Shown here: in pieces, positions 34,924-43,607 of the stretch
How positions within the stretch are numbered: position 1 is the first letter of the stretch
Layout: each line of letters opens with the position of its first letter
From: Candidatus Gastranaerophilales bacterium
Lineage (GTDB): Bacteria > Cyanobacteriota > Vampirovibrionia > Gastranaerophilales > Gastranaerophilaceae
Assembly: GCA_944325785.1 (NCBI GenBank)
Contig: CALVBN010000010.1
Coordinates: 1 to 64,000, forward strand
Direction: 5' to 3'
DNA: 64,000 bases
The notes under the pieces: generated by a model
Told to the model about the DNA's origin: nothing
Database searches by the model: none
What the model saw: only the letters and a program-made list of their open reading frames with translations
Position numbers and translations under genes: made by a program

Positions 34924-35601
34924 CTAGTATACTGGAACATCAATTGGGTTAAGAAGTTTAACGCTTATAACTTCACCCTTATTTATATATACGTCCTGCC
35001 CTTTTCTAAACATATCAGCAACACTGTCGCCTATCCAGTAACCGACACCGCCGATAAATCCGCCTATTGCACAAATAGGAGTAGTCAAATATTGAATGCC
35101 CGGAGCAGAATCACCTGCCCGCAAACCGTAATTTGTAGCATTCTTTGTTATTTCTACAGACCTGTCATAATTATTTTTTAAAGCTTCGCCATATCCAAGA
35201 TTTTTATATAATGCGCCATCAAGATAAATTTTTTCAAACTGGCATACAGCCATATCAAGAGGAATTTGTCTGCCAGTCGGTGTTACTACATGGTCAAAAT
35301 CAAGATACAGTTTCGCACCGCGGGAAAATCGTTTTGCAGTATTAACCTTGGATACGCTTCCTCTTACAACAGACCCTGCCGGCAATATAACAGTTGAACC
35401 TGCTGCAAGCTCATTTTTCAGCATTGCTGTAAAAGAGTCTCCTTCACAGCCGGAAAAAGTACTTACAGCCTGCAAAAATTCAAGCTGGAATGTTGTTCCT
35501 GCCGGAATTCTTTTAGTATAAGCATCAGCCTTAAAAGTTCCTGCATAAACATTAACAGACGCAAAAAGCATCATAATAAGAGTTATAAAAAATTTTCTCA
35601 T
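34924..35601 (-). CDS. Exported protein of unknown function
   Basis: A 225-residue protein with a clear signal peptide (residues 1-20, ending VYA). The region RIPAGTTFQLEFLQAVSTF (about 31-49) and VILPAGSVVRGSVSKV suggest a beta-rich domain of the kind found in TrbI-like or SH3-like exported proteins. A Gly-rich hydrophobic stretch at about 173-192 could insert in a membrane. No enzyme motif is visible. It ends 14 bases from the tandem repeat and may be the last gene of the ruvB-YibE/F run. Confidence 0.6.
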   Translation of the reverse strand: MRKFFITLIMMLFASVNVYAGTFKADAYTKRIPAGTTFQLEFLQAVSTFSGCEGDSFTAMLKNELAAGSTVILPAGSVVRGSVSKVNTAKRFSRGAKLYLDFDHVVTPTGRQIPLDMAVCQFEKIYLDGALYKNLGYGEALKNNYDRSVEITKNATNYGLRAGDSAPGIQYLTTPICAIGGFIGGVGYWIGDSVADMFRKGQDVYINKGEVISVKLLNPIDVPVY

Positions 35602-35659
35602 TTGCCCTTCTCCTCAATATATAGCTGATTTTAGCACAGCTTTAATATAAATGCAATTC

Positions 35660-36760
35660 TCAAAGTGTTATAAACTCATCATCTTTCTTCTTTTTACAGA
35701 AGCGTTTAATCATTTGCGAAGTCGCAAAAGCTGTAAACGGAACACAAATAACGATTGCAATACTTCCAATTAGAGCGGAAGCTGTTTCTGTAACCACCTG
35801 GTTAAGATTTACAAATTTTTGCAAATCAATATTTCCGGCAAGAAGAAGCAATGGGAGCGAACCGCCTAAATAAACAAGAATAAGAGTATTTGCCATTGTT
35901 CCGATTATATCTCGTCCTACATTCATGCCGGAAGTAAACAACTCTTTCACAGTTTTAGTATTATCCAGTTCGTAAATTTCGTTTATTGTACTTGCAATAG
36001 ACATAGCAACATCCATTACCGCGCCTAAAGTTGCGATTACCATTGCGGATATTGTTATTCCTACAAAATCGAGTTCCGGATGAGCGGTAAACAAGAACAT
36101 GGAATTCTCGCCCGTAAACCCTGTCAGATGCGCCGTAAACATAACCGTATATGATAGAACAGAAGCAAATAAAAGGCTCAAAAAAGCACCTGCAACAGCC
36201 GACGTGCTTTTAGCATTAAAACCGCCTACAAGATACATTGTTGCAGCAGTAGAGATTAAACAAACTAAAATTGTTGCCAATACCGGATTTACCCCCATAA
36301 GTATTACAGGCGAAAGCACATGAGATATTAACAAGACAGTAATAACAATAGATACAAGGCTGTACAGACCTTTTTTGGCACCGATATAAACCAATAAAGC
36401 CCCAAATACAAGCGAAAGCCAAAGCAGAGTTCCGGATCGTTTAATATCTTCTATAGAATATTCAACCCCGTCGCCGTTATCTTCCGCGTGCAATATTACC
36501 TTAGAATTTTTTTTCAGATACATGTCATAATAAGGATTACCAGTAAGCATATTATCTAAAACAACAGTTTCGCCCTTAAATTCTCCTGTCAAAATTTTAA
36601 CTTCTACAATTTGTTTAGTCTGACTTACTTCATTTTCTGCCATATCAACATACTGAACATTCTGCACCAGACCTGTCTGCGAAGGTAAGATTTTTCCCTC
36701 TTCCGCAGACACAGGAAGAAGTAAAAATATTGATAATATGATAAAAAACAGCTTTTTCAT
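35660..36760 (-). CDS. YibE/F-like integral membrane protein
   Basis: A 366-residue protein with an N-terminal signal or membrane helix (ending PVSA), a short extracytoplasmic domain (about 20-110), and about seven membrane helices in the C-terminal two-thirds. The motif region VVMDVAMSIASTINEI (from GAVMDVAMS) with LGAVMD is typical of the YibE/F family. I start at the ATG at 36760, which has AAGGAT upstream; an earlier start is less likely. Transport function is presumed but not established. It follows ruvB by 62 bases. Confidence 0.8.
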   Translation of the reverse strand: MKKLFFIILSIFLLLPVSAEEGKILPSQTGLVQNVQYVDMAENEVSQTKQIVEVKILTGEFKGETVVLDNMLTGNPYYDMYLKKNSKVILHAEDNGDGVEYSIEDIKRSGTLLWLSLVFGALLVYIGAKKGLYSLVSIVITVLLISHVLSPVILMGVNPVLATILVCLISTAATMYLVGGFNAKSTSAVAGAFLSLLFASVLSYTVMFTAHLTGFTGENSMFLFTAHPELDFVGITISAMVIATLGAVMDVAMSIASTINEIYELDNTKTVKELFTSGMNVGRDIIGTMANTLILVYLGGSLPLLLLAGNIDLQKFVNLNQVVTETASALIGSIAIVICVPFTAFATSQMIKRFCKKKKDDEFITL

Positions 36761-36822
36761 AAATTTAATCCTTATTTGTATCAATCCATGCCGGCAGAGT
36801 TATGCTGTAATTTTCAAAGACA

Positions 36823-37893
36823 CTAATCATCAAAAGAGAATAATCTTGTCTGTTCTGACGGCATTTTTCTGCCCAGATGCCTAAAACCTTCCGGAGAAAC
36901 TTTCCTCCCTCTCGGAGTTCTCTGCAAAAGCCCTGCCTGCAGAAGATAAGGTTCGCAGACATCTTCTATTGTCCTCACATCTTCGCTTAAAGCAGCGGCT
37001 ATCGTTTCTATCCCGACAGGTCCTCCGTCATATTTATCAATTATAAGGCTCAAGAGCGCCCTATCCGTATTATCAAGCCCAAATTCGTCTATCTTAAGTA
37101 TATCCAGAGATTCATCCGCGACTCTGCCGTCGATTTTGCCGTCATATTTTACTATTGCAAAATCAGATACCCTTTTTACAAGCCTGTTTGCAATTCTCGG
37201 AGTTCCTCGAGAGCGTTTTGCAATAGCTTCTGCCCCGTCTTTGGTGATATCAATTTCCAAAATTTTTGCAGTACGTTCCACTACCTTAGCAAGTTCTTCG
37301 ACTGTATAAAATTCCAGCCTGTGAATCATACCGAATCTATCTCTTAAAGGGCTTGAGAGTTCTCCTGCCTTTGTTGTTGCGCCTATTAGAGTAAATTTCG
37401 GAAGCGGAACGCGCAGAGTTTTTGCAGTCTGGCTTTTACCTGTTGTCATATCAAGCGTAAAATCTTCCATCGCCGGATAAAGGATTTCTTCCGCAACTTT
37501 ATTTAATCGGTGGATTTCATCAATAAACAGAATTTCCCCGCCTTTAAGCGACATCAAAATACCTATTATATCTCTTGGTCTTTCCAGGGACGGAGCTGAT
37601 GTAATCCTTATTTCTACGCCCATTTGGGATGCAATAACTCCGGCTATCGTTGTTTTGCCAAGCCCCGGCGGACCGTAAAAAAGCATATGATCTAACGGTT
37701 TGCCCCGCCTTTTTGCAGCCTCAAGAATAATTTTTAAAGTTTCTTTTAAAGCAGTCTGTCCTATATAACTGTCAAAATCTTTAGGACGGATACTGTTTTC
37801 AAAAGTATTATCATATTCTATGGTTTCGGGTTTAACTATCGGGTTCCTTTTAGCCCTTTTCTCCAACCCCTCGTCGTCTGATATTATTGCCAT
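36823..37893 (-). CDS. ruvB: Holliday junction branch-migration ATPase RuvB
   Basis: AAA+ motor that with RuvA drives branch migration in recombination. Walker A GPPGLGKTT, Walker B FIDEIHRL, sensor GATTKAGELSSPLRDRFG and the C-terminal winged-helix RTPRGR are present. I prefer the ATG at 37893 (356 residues); the frame extends ten codons further. No ribosome binding site is seen; a TAATAT box ends seven bases before this ATG, again suggesting a leaderless start. ruvA and ruvC are not adjacent. Confidence 0.95.
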   Translation of the reverse strand: MAIISDDEGLEKRAKRNPIVKPETIEYDNTFENSIRPKDFDSYIGQTALKETLKIILEAAKRRGKPLDHMLFYGPPGLGKTTIAGVIASQMGVEIRITSAPSLERPRDIIGILMSLKGGEILFIDEIHRLNKVAEEILYPAMEDFTLDMTTGKSQTAKTLRVPLPKFTLIGATTKAGELSSPLRDRFGMIHRLEFYTVEELAKVVERTAKILEIDITKDGAEAIAKRSRGTPRIANRLVKRVSDFAIVKYDGKIDGRVADESLDILKIDEFGLDNTDRALLSLIIDKYDGGPVGIETIAAALSEDVRTIEDVCEPYLLQAGLLQRTPRGRKVSPEGFRHLGRKMPSEQTRLFSFDD

Positions 37894-37916
37894 ACAATTA
37901 ATATTAGCACAAAACT

Positions 37917-38927
37917 CTAACAAACTCTATTTGTATTTTCACCCTTAAGATAATCCCTTATCCTGTTAAAAGTTTCCGTTAGTATATAATTTACCGACTC
38001 TAAAGTATTGTATGCTATATGAGGGGTTATTATAACATTATCCATATTGAAGAGTTTCTGCGTAATTAGGGCTGTTTCTACACAATGCCCTTCCGCGTCA
38101 TCAATAACTTTTGCCATTTCACCCTTATATGTACTTATAAATTCACATTCTAAAACATCAAGAGCCGTACCCCTTACTTTGCCTTTCACAAGATTGTCAT
38201 ACAGCGCCTTTATGTCCAGAAGTTCTCCTCTTGCTGTATTAACAATATATACACCGTCTTTCATTTTATCAAATTCTTCTGTTGAAATCATATGATAATT
38301 ATCCCCGTCATACGGCAGGTGAAGCGTTATAATGTCAGACTGCTCAAGCAATTCGTCCAGCGTTACAAATTCACAGCTTTCATTCAATTCAGGATTTTTC
38401 ATATATGAGTGTATAAGTACTTTCATCCCGAAAAATCTTGCTATTTTAGCAACTGCAGAACCCACGGCTCCGCATCCGATTATACCTATTGTATAAGAGC
38501 TTAGAATACGCCCCTCGTATTTTTTATGGTCAATTATATGGCTTTTCATATCAAAATAAGCGGGAAGCAGGTTTCTCACAAGAGCAAGGATTAAAGATAC
38601 TGCATACTCAGCAACAGAGCTTCTGCCATAATTTTCTATATTAAATACGGCAATATTATGTTTTGTGCAATAGTCCGTATCAATGTGGTCATGCGAGCTT
38701 GAACGGGTTGATACAATGCGCAGGTTTTTAAACCTTTTTAAAACATCTGCCGTAACTGTTGATGTAGTAAAAACGCTTATTATATCAGTATCATTCAGCA
38801 CCTTTTCGCTTAAATCAGTTTCAATATTAAGAGGCTCTTTTATAAACGTTATATCAAAATCATTAAATTTATTTTTTTCAAAAAACTCTTTCTCTGATTC
38901 TCTAAAGTCAAACACCAACATCTTCAT
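37917..38927 (-). CDS. D-2-hydroxyacid dehydrogenase
   Basis: A 336-residue NAD-dependent oxidoreductase of the D-isomer-specific family, which includes D-lactate dehydrogenase. The NAD-binding GIIGCGAVGSAVAKIA (about residues 148-163), the substrate Arg in VNTARGELLD, and ITPHIAYNT with the catalytic His are intact. D-lactate formation from pyruvate is a sensible guess in an anaerobe, but hydroxyisocaproate-type substrates are possible. It is upstream of ruvB. Confidence 0.82.
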   Translation of the reverse strand: MKMLVFDFRESEKEFFEKNKFNDFDITFIKEPLNIETDLSEKVLNDTDIISVFTTSTVTADVLKRFKNLRIVSTRSSSHDHIDTDYCTKHNIAVFNIENYGRSSVAEYAVSLILALVRNLLPAYFDMKSHIIDHKKYEGRILSSYTIGIIGCGAVGSAVAKIARFFGMKVLIHSYMKNPELNESCEFVTLDELLEQSDIITLHLPYDGDNYHMISTEEFDKMKDGVYIVNTARGELLDIKALYDNLVKGKVRGTALDVLECEFISTYKGEMAKVIDDAEGHCVETALITQKLFNMDNVIITPHIAYNTLESVNYILTETFNRIRDYLKGENTNRVC

Positions 38928-39353
38928 ACAGACAAAATCTCCTTTTTAGAGATAGTATAAAGCTTAATTTAATATTAGCCATTCTACATACAGGCAATTT
39001 TAAAATATTTATTGGTGCAAAAATTTGCACACTACAGATAATTTACCCCGCCCAGAGCAAACCGTCCAATCCGCGCGCGTCCCCTCGTCGCCCCTTGCGG
39101 GAGAGGGTTAGGGTGAGGGGTTGGATTTATTCTTTTTTATCTACTAACCCCTCACCCGAATTTCTAAGTTTCGCAGATGCTCAACTTGAAATTCTGCCCT
39201 CTCCCGCAAGGGGCGAGGGGATCCACGCCAAGTGTACAGCTTACCCTCTCCACGGGGGAGGGTAGAATTTCTTAGTGAACGATAGTGAACTTAGAAATTC
39301 GGGCGGGGGCTGACCTGTTAAGTATGTTAATTAATCCGCCGGCTTATTTACGA
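38928..39353. other. Intergenic region dominated by a GC-rich repeat
   Basis: Apart from the inverted-repeat element at about 39078-39303 and one ATTTACCCC word at 39041-39049, I see no gene or promoter in this gap. Confidence 0.55.
39078..39303. repeat. GC-rich MITE-like inverted repeat
   Basis: A GC-rich block between AT-rich flanks. CCCTCGTCGCCCCTTGCGGG AGAGGG on the left pairs with CCCTCTCCCGCAAGGGGC GAGGGG in the middle, with nested GGTGAGGGGTT/AACCCCTCACC. A second pair, CGAATTTCTAAGTTTC and its near-inverse GAACTTAGAAATTCG, extends it to the right. This is the type of non-autonomous repeat found intergenically in many bacteria. Confidence 0.7.
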
Positions 39354-39839
39354 TTAAACCCCGAAAATTGATGCCTGGTTTAATAAATTACTCTTAGAAC
39401 CCGCAAGGCTGATTACCGTATGGGTATAAGACAATTGTCTGCCAAGCGCATAATTCTTGCTTGAACTGTATTCACTGCCCTCTTCAAGAATTGCTTTATA
39501 TTCTTCCTGCTGTTCAGCATTCATTGCATCAATATCATTTCCGTATTCTCTTTTAAAAGAAATTCTTTCTTTTCTGTTATCGCGGACGCCCTGCAGGTTA
39601 AAATCAAAGATTTTACCCCACATAGAAGCCTTTTCTTTAGCTTCGTTAAGTTGTTCCGTCACCCTATCAATTCTTTGTTCATATGTATTATTAAAAATAG
39701 GATCTTTAAGATTTACCCGCCTTCCGTCAACAACAACATATTCCTCGCCGTACCTGTCGGTTTGGACGTTATATCTTTTACCATTAATTACGGTTTCTTT
39801 TTGTCCGTTTGGAGATGTTGTAACATTAAATGCGGTCAT
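39354..39839 (-). CDS. Unknown protein
   Basis: A 161-residue protein that I do not recognise. The N-terminal 45 residues are probably a small beta domain (VINGKRYNVQTDRYGEEYVV), followed by charged helices (about 52-125) and a Ser/Leu-rich tail. It has no signal peptide. Its upstream region shares a GGCA-N17-TACTTTATAT element with the unknown gene at 34055-34567. AGAGGATA precedes the start. It is divergent from the flagellin 1 leader. Confidence 0.58.
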   Translation of the reverse strand: MTAFNVTTSPNGQKETVINGKRYNVQTDRYGEEYVVVDGRRVNLKDPIFNNTYEQRIDRVTEQLNEAKEKASMWGKIFDFNLQGVRDNRKERISFKREYGNDIDAMNAEQQEEYKAILEEGSEYSSSKNYALGRQLSYTHTVISLAGSKSNLLNQASIFGV

Positions 39840-39855
39840 AGTTATATCCTCTTAA

Positions 39856-39888
39856 TTATATAAAGTATATTTACTCAAAAAAATTGCC
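39856..39888 (-). promoter_or_regulatory. Shared upstream element GGCA-N17-TACTTTATAT
   Basis: Minus-strand GGCA at 39885-39888 and TACTTTATATAA at 39856-39867, spacing 17 bases, the same layout as at 33988-34020. Confidence 0.45.
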
Positions 39889-39925
39889 TTTTTTTACAAA
39901 ATTTATTAAGAAATTTTAACTTCTA

Positions 39926-39951
39926 TAAAGATTTGTAAAAAAATCTGATAA
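39926..39951 (+). promoter_or_regulatory. Sigma-28-like promoter of flagellin 1 (weaker match)
   Basis: TAAAGATT (39926-39933), 10 bases, TCTGATAA (39944-39951). It resembles TAAAGTTT-N11-GCCGATAA with three base differences and a spacer one base short. It would give a leader of nearly 600 bases before flagellin 1. Confidence 0.5.
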
Positions 39952-39959
39952 AACAGTTT

Positions 39960-40547
39960 ACTTTTGTTATATAGTGTTGCAATAATGTTAGTGTAAGAAG
40001 TATATATCACAGATCTAATAAGTAAAGAACTTAGTGTTCTGAAGTACATGGAATGTACGTTTTGAATAAGTGGTGCAGGCAAAGGATGCAGGCAAGCTTA
40101 TGAAAAAATGTGTAGTCAATCGTTTAAAAACATGGGTAAGTAAACGGGATAAACTTATTAGAGAGGGTATATAGAAAATACCCGTATTCCGATAGGAATA
40201 CAACGATGCGGACAAAGTCCGGATTAAGTACATATCATAATAAGGAGAGAAATCTAAGAGAAAAAGAGAAGAAGCCGTTGAAAGACTATACATAATGGCA
40301 GAAGATAATCTGTAAATGAAGGTATAGCAGTTCAACAGGGCTTAGTTTAGGCTGTCTATTTTTCTAAAAATTGACAGTCACGGGGAAAACTGCGCCAAAA
40401 TTCGGTACAGGGCTTCCGGCAATCACAAATATAACAGAGTGCTGCACAAAGGAAGTGCAGTTTGGAGCAGAATACGCCTTTTTGTTTGGGGGCGGGTTTT
40501 GTTCCGCCAGTAGTACATATCAAAAAAGAGAGAAAGGAGATTCAACT
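39960..40547 (+). promoter_or_regulatory. Long flagellin leader (or CsrB-like RNA) with GGA hairpins
   Basis: No credible protein is encoded in this 590-base stretch. It holds a series of hairpins: AGAAC/GTTCT (40026-40040), GTACAT-GGA-ATGTAC (40044-40058), GTATTCC/GGAATAC (40184-40201), CGGAC/GTCCG (40209-40221), a long CTGTC/GACAG stem (40352-40377), and CTGCAC/GTGCAG with AAAGGAA as loop (40442-40460). About 11 GGA triplets occur, one in the Shine-Dalgarno region. GGA in a hairpin loop is the CsrA recognition signal. The region may be a 5' UTR or a separate CsrA-titrating RNA. Confidence 0.6.
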
Positions 40548-41585
40548 ATGGCACTCACAATCAACACAAACATTTCGTCAATCATTGCTCAAAGAAGTTT
40601 GAACAATGCGACAAACAACTTGAACACATCATTAGAGAGGATGTCAACAGGTTACAAAATTAACCACGCAAAGGATAACGCAGCTGGTTATTCAATTGCA
40701 AGCATGTGGAAAACACAGCTCGGTTCATTAGACGTAGCTGCCGATAACGCTGCAACAGGCTCCGACATGTTAACTTCTGCAGAACAGACTTACGGCTTGT
40801 TATCAGACCACCTACAGCGTATCAGAGATTTGACCGAGCAAGCTGCTAACGGAACTTACGCTTCTGCTTCATTAAAAGCTATTCAGTCAGAAATTGAAGC
40901 AAGATTGGATGAAATCACACGTGTAGCATCTAACGCTGAATTCAACGGTATCAAGTTAATGTCATACGTAGAAGACGGCGTTCCATCCGGTGTTGGTATT
41001 ACAAAAGAAGGTATCAATCTTCAAGTAGGGTTATATTCTGATAAAAATAGTGTTATCAATCTGGATGTAGAATTGTTCAGAAGTGCTACCGTAAGCGGTT
41101 TATTCTCAAAACTTGAAGGTAATCAAGGCGGACAAGCAACTTTAGAAGCAATGATGCAGCAAGCAAGCGGAGGAAATTATACAGATATAGATACCGCTAT
41201 AAAAGATGCCAATTTTAACAAAGTATTTGCTGCAGCGTGCAGTTCACTGATTTACGATACGGCTACAGGTGAATATAAGCTTGCATCAGACGGTGATGAT
41301 ACAACTCATGGTGCTAAAGAAATGTTAGGCTTTATTGATGCCGCGATTGATGATATTTCATCACGCGTAACAAGAATAGGTGCTGCGCAAAACAGGGTTG
41401 AATCAGCAATTACAGCGCTTGATGTACAGTCACAGAACCTGACATCATCATTATCTACATTGAGAGATACTGACGTTGCGGAAGAATCTTCTAACTATAT
41501 CCAATCTCAGATTCTCCAACAGGCATCCGCAACACTGTTAGCTACAGCAAACCAGACACCAAGTATTGCATTAAACTTAGTGTAA
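40548..41585 (+). CDS. Flagellin 1
   Basis: Major filament protein, 345 residues, exported by the flagellar type III system without a Sec signal. The conserved N-terminal D0/D1 (ALTINTNISSIIAQRSLN... and LQRIRDLTEQAANGTY) and the C-terminal D1/D0 (RIGAAQNRVESAI, DVAEESSNYIQSQILQQA, ending IALNLV) are intact around a short variable domain. The ATG at 40548 is chosen because AAAGGAG precedes it and the protein then starts as flagellins do. Translation is probably controlled by CsrA. A perfect terminator follows. Confidence 0.95.
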   Translation: MALTINTNISSIIAQRSLNNATNNLNTSLERMSTGYKINHAKDNAAGYSIASMWKTQLGSLDVAADNAATGSDMLTSAEQTYGLLSDHLQRIRDLTEQAANGTYASASLKAIQSEIEARLDEITRVASNAEFNGIKLMSYVEDGVPSGVGITKEGINLQVGLYSDKNSVINLDVELFRSATVSGLFSKLEGNQGGQATLEAMMQQASGGNYTDIDTAIKDANFNKVFAAACSSLIYDTATGEYKLASDGDDTTHGAKEMLGFIDAAIDDISSRVTRIGAAQNRVESAITALDVQSQNLTSSLSTLRDTDVAEESSNYIQSQILQQASATLLATANQTPSIALNLV

Positions 41586-41655
41586 TAGCAGGTGAATTAT
41601 GGAGAAAGCAAATAATTCTCGTGTGGTTGTTGGTTAGGGTGTTGATGTTAAAGAA

Positions 41656-41684
41656 GGGCATCGCGTATACGCGATGCCCTTTTT
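41656..41684 (+). terminator. Rho-independent terminator of flagellin 1
   Basis: GGGCATCGCGTA/TACGCGATGCCC forms a 24-base palindrome followed by TTTTT, 70 bases after the stop codon. Confidence 0.9.
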
Positions 41685-41777
41685 CTATATTCATTTATTC
41701 TTAGTAGAATATTGTTTTTATTTGGCTTACAGTACTATACAATGCAATTGCACCATACAGCTTCGCATCACACTTTC

Positions 41778-41917
41778 CGGTCATTCTGAGGTTCGTTAGA
41801 ACCGAAAGAATCCAGCTTTTTCTTAAAATTATTTTTTTATTTTTTTAATAATATAAAAAGAATACAGTTAATAATCAGCTGGATTGCTTCGAGCTAATCG
41901 CTCTCGCAATGACTGGA
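41778..41917. repeat. REP-like inverted pair (GTCATTC...GAATCC family)
   Basis: The left arm GTCATTCTGAGGTTCGTTAG... (from 41780) and the right arm, reading GTCATTGCGAGAGCGA on the minus strand (41878-41917), face each other with TGGATTC/GAATCCA-like inner ends and an A/T-rich spacer. Left-arm hairpin GGTTC/GAACC corresponds to GGCTC/GAGCC in the 32.6 kb element, so pairing is kept although bases differ. Confidence 0.65.
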
Positions 41918-42080
41918 CGCGGGATTACGGGGAAGGATGGAGTGCGCAATGTGCAGGAATTTGCACTCCGCAAAACTTCCAAGTTCGGCGTTTCCAGAGA
42001 CCAGCAAGAGCCGAAAAATCTCTAAATTTTCGCCTCACCCTTCACGCAAGTACATACCTGCTGGTCACTCAGACACTCAA
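41918..42080. other. Intergenic hairpins between the REP pair and lepB
   Basis: A GGAGTGC/GCACTCC hairpin (41939-41969) and a wider GACCAGCA/TGCTGGTC pair (41999-42006 with 42059-42066) are present. They may belong to a larger repeat. No gene is supported. Confidence 0.4.
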
Positions 42081-42722
42081 TCACCTTAAAGGCTTCATAC
42101 GGTTTAAAGGCCAGAAAAGAAAAACTGCACGCCCGATAAACCGCTCTTTCGGCAGTGTACCCCAAAAACGGCTGTCCATAGAGTTCCCTCTATTGTCGCC
42201 CATCATAAAATATTGTCCTTGAGGAATAACAAGCGGACCGCAGAACATATCCTCTTTGCATTTGTGGAAGTCGTACTCGCTCATAATGTATTCTTCTTCC
42301 AGAGGTTTATCGTTTATATAAACTTTATAGGCGCCGTTACTGCCTTGTTTAATTTCTAATTTTTCGCCCGGAAGACCTATAACACGCTTAATATAAGCGA
42401 CATCTTTGCAAAAAAAACCGGTAAGTCGGCTAAAGACAGCCCAAGGGGTTGTCTGCAGTTTTACAAACGGCGGATAAAATATCATTATATCACCGCGTTT
42501 AGGAGTATTTTCAAAGTGATGAGTCTTGATTAAATTCGGGAACTTTGAGAGTTTTTCAACAACTATTCTGTCGCCCTCAACGAGTGTAGGTTTCATTGAG
42601 CCGGAAGGTATCCATCTCAATTCCGCGATAAAAAAACGTATTAATATAACCGCAACAACGACAAAAACAATAGTATCTATTGTTTCGCGTAAATTAGCTT
42701 TTAATTTTTCTTTATCAATCAT
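42081..42722 (-). CDS. lepB: Signal peptidase I
   Basis: Membrane serine protease that removes Sec and Tat signal peptides. One N-terminal membrane helix (about residues 15-34) is followed by the catalytic IPSGSMKPTL with Ser42, the lysine in VAYIKRVIGLPGE (Lys112) and the GDNRGNSMDSR box. Length 213 is typical of one-helix type enzymes. Its start overlaps the prenyl synthase-like gene by four bases, so the two are translationally coupled. Confidence 0.94.
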   Translation of the reverse strand: MIDKEKLKANLRETIDTIVFVVVAVILIRFFIAELRWIPSGSMKPTLVEGDRIVVEKLSKFPNLIKTHHFENTPKRGDIMIFYPPFVKLQTTPWAVFSRLTGFFCKDVAYIKRVIGLPGEKLEIKQGSNGAYKVYINDKPLEEEYIMSEYDFHKCKEDMFCGPLVIPQGQYFMMGDNRGNSMDSRFWGTLPKERFIGRAVFLFWPLNRMKPLR

Positions 42723-43519
42723 ACCAATCCTAAAAGTTCTATTAACCCGTTTTTATATATATTATCGGGTAACTCCTCGAGTTCTCTTCTTATACCTTCT
42801 TGATAATTATCTATTAAAATATTTGTTTTTTCAATACCTAAAATATCTTTGGGGGTAAATATTTTGTTTTGTGCATCTGCTCTGGCAGATTCTTTTTCCA
42901 GATCATTCTTTAATTGAAATAAAATGCCAAAAATTTTAGCAAAATTTTCTGCCTTAAATATATTATTTTGGCTAATATATGCACAGCTTTGAAATACAGC
43001 TTCAAAAAGGCTTGCGGTCTTTCCTTCTGCTATTTGAATATATTCTTCTATAGAAGGCATACTCCCTCGCAGCATGTATTGTTTAATTTCAGCTTCACTC
43101 ATCTTTTGAGTGCATTGCTGAAAGAAACTTATAATTTTCATATCGCCTATTTTAATAAGTTTTTCCGTTGCAAATGAAAGCAATAAATCTCCAGAGAGTA
43201 TCGCAATCTGAGGAGAGAATTTTTCCCCAATTGTTAAAGCTCCGCGCCTTGTTTTTGCCCCGTCAATCACATCGTCATGAAGAAGAGATGCATTGTGTAT
43301 TAATTCACCAATAGTTAAAATATCTATAAATTGAGGCGTTATTTCAGCTTTTATTGATTTAAAATACAAAATAGCACATAATGAACGGATTCTTTTCTTC
43401 GGGCTATTAATAAACTGAAGCAGTTCTGAATGGATTTCATCATTCTCATGTATTAACATGTTCAGTTCTTTATTTACAGCACAAAGCTCTTCTTCGACTA
43501 TATGTTTAATATTATTCAT
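42719..43519 (-). CDS. Polyprenyl diphosphate synthase-like protein, second motif degenerate
   Basis: A 266-residue member of the trans-isoprenyl diphosphate synthase family, which builds linear prenyl chains for quinones or undecaprenyl carriers. The first aspartate-rich motif is intact (LLHDDVID, Asp82, Asp83, Asp86, then KTRRG). The second is not: FQLKNDLEK stands where FQxxDDxxD is expected. It could be a non-catalytic partner subunit or an enzyme with changed metal use. It is about 60 residues shorter than typical IspB. It is coupled to lepB by a four-base overlap. Confidence 0.72.
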   Translation of the reverse strand: MNNIKHIVEEELCAVNKELNMLIHENDEIHSELLQFINSPKKRIRSLCAILYFKSIKAEITPQFIDILTIGELIHNASLLHDDVIDGAKTRRGALTIGEKFSPQIAILSGDLLLSFATEKLIKIGDMKIISFFQQCTQKMSEAEIKQYMLRGSMPSIEEYIQIAEGKTASLFEAVFQSCAYISQNNIFKAENFAKIFGILFQLKNDLEKESARADAQNKIFTPKDILGIEKTNILIDNYQEGIRRELEELPDNIYKNGLIELLGLV

Positions 43520-43607
43520 AATTTGAATAGTATCATAAACTCTTCAGCGTTTACAGTAGTAATATGGGTATAGGAAAGTTATTTTAGCTAAATGCACCCA
43601 ATATCAC

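Noticed and set aside
40015..40335. Minus-strand frame of 106 codons in the flagellin 1 leader
   Set aside because: No ribosome binding site, odd composition, antisense to the hairpin-rich leader.
40371..40547. N-terminal extension of flagellin 1
   Set aside because: Flagellins begin at the ATG at 40548, which has its own Shine-Dalgarno; the extension overlaps structured leader RNA.
41884..42222. Plus-strand frame of 112 codons
   Set aside because: It runs through the REP-like element and antisense to lepB; no translation signal.
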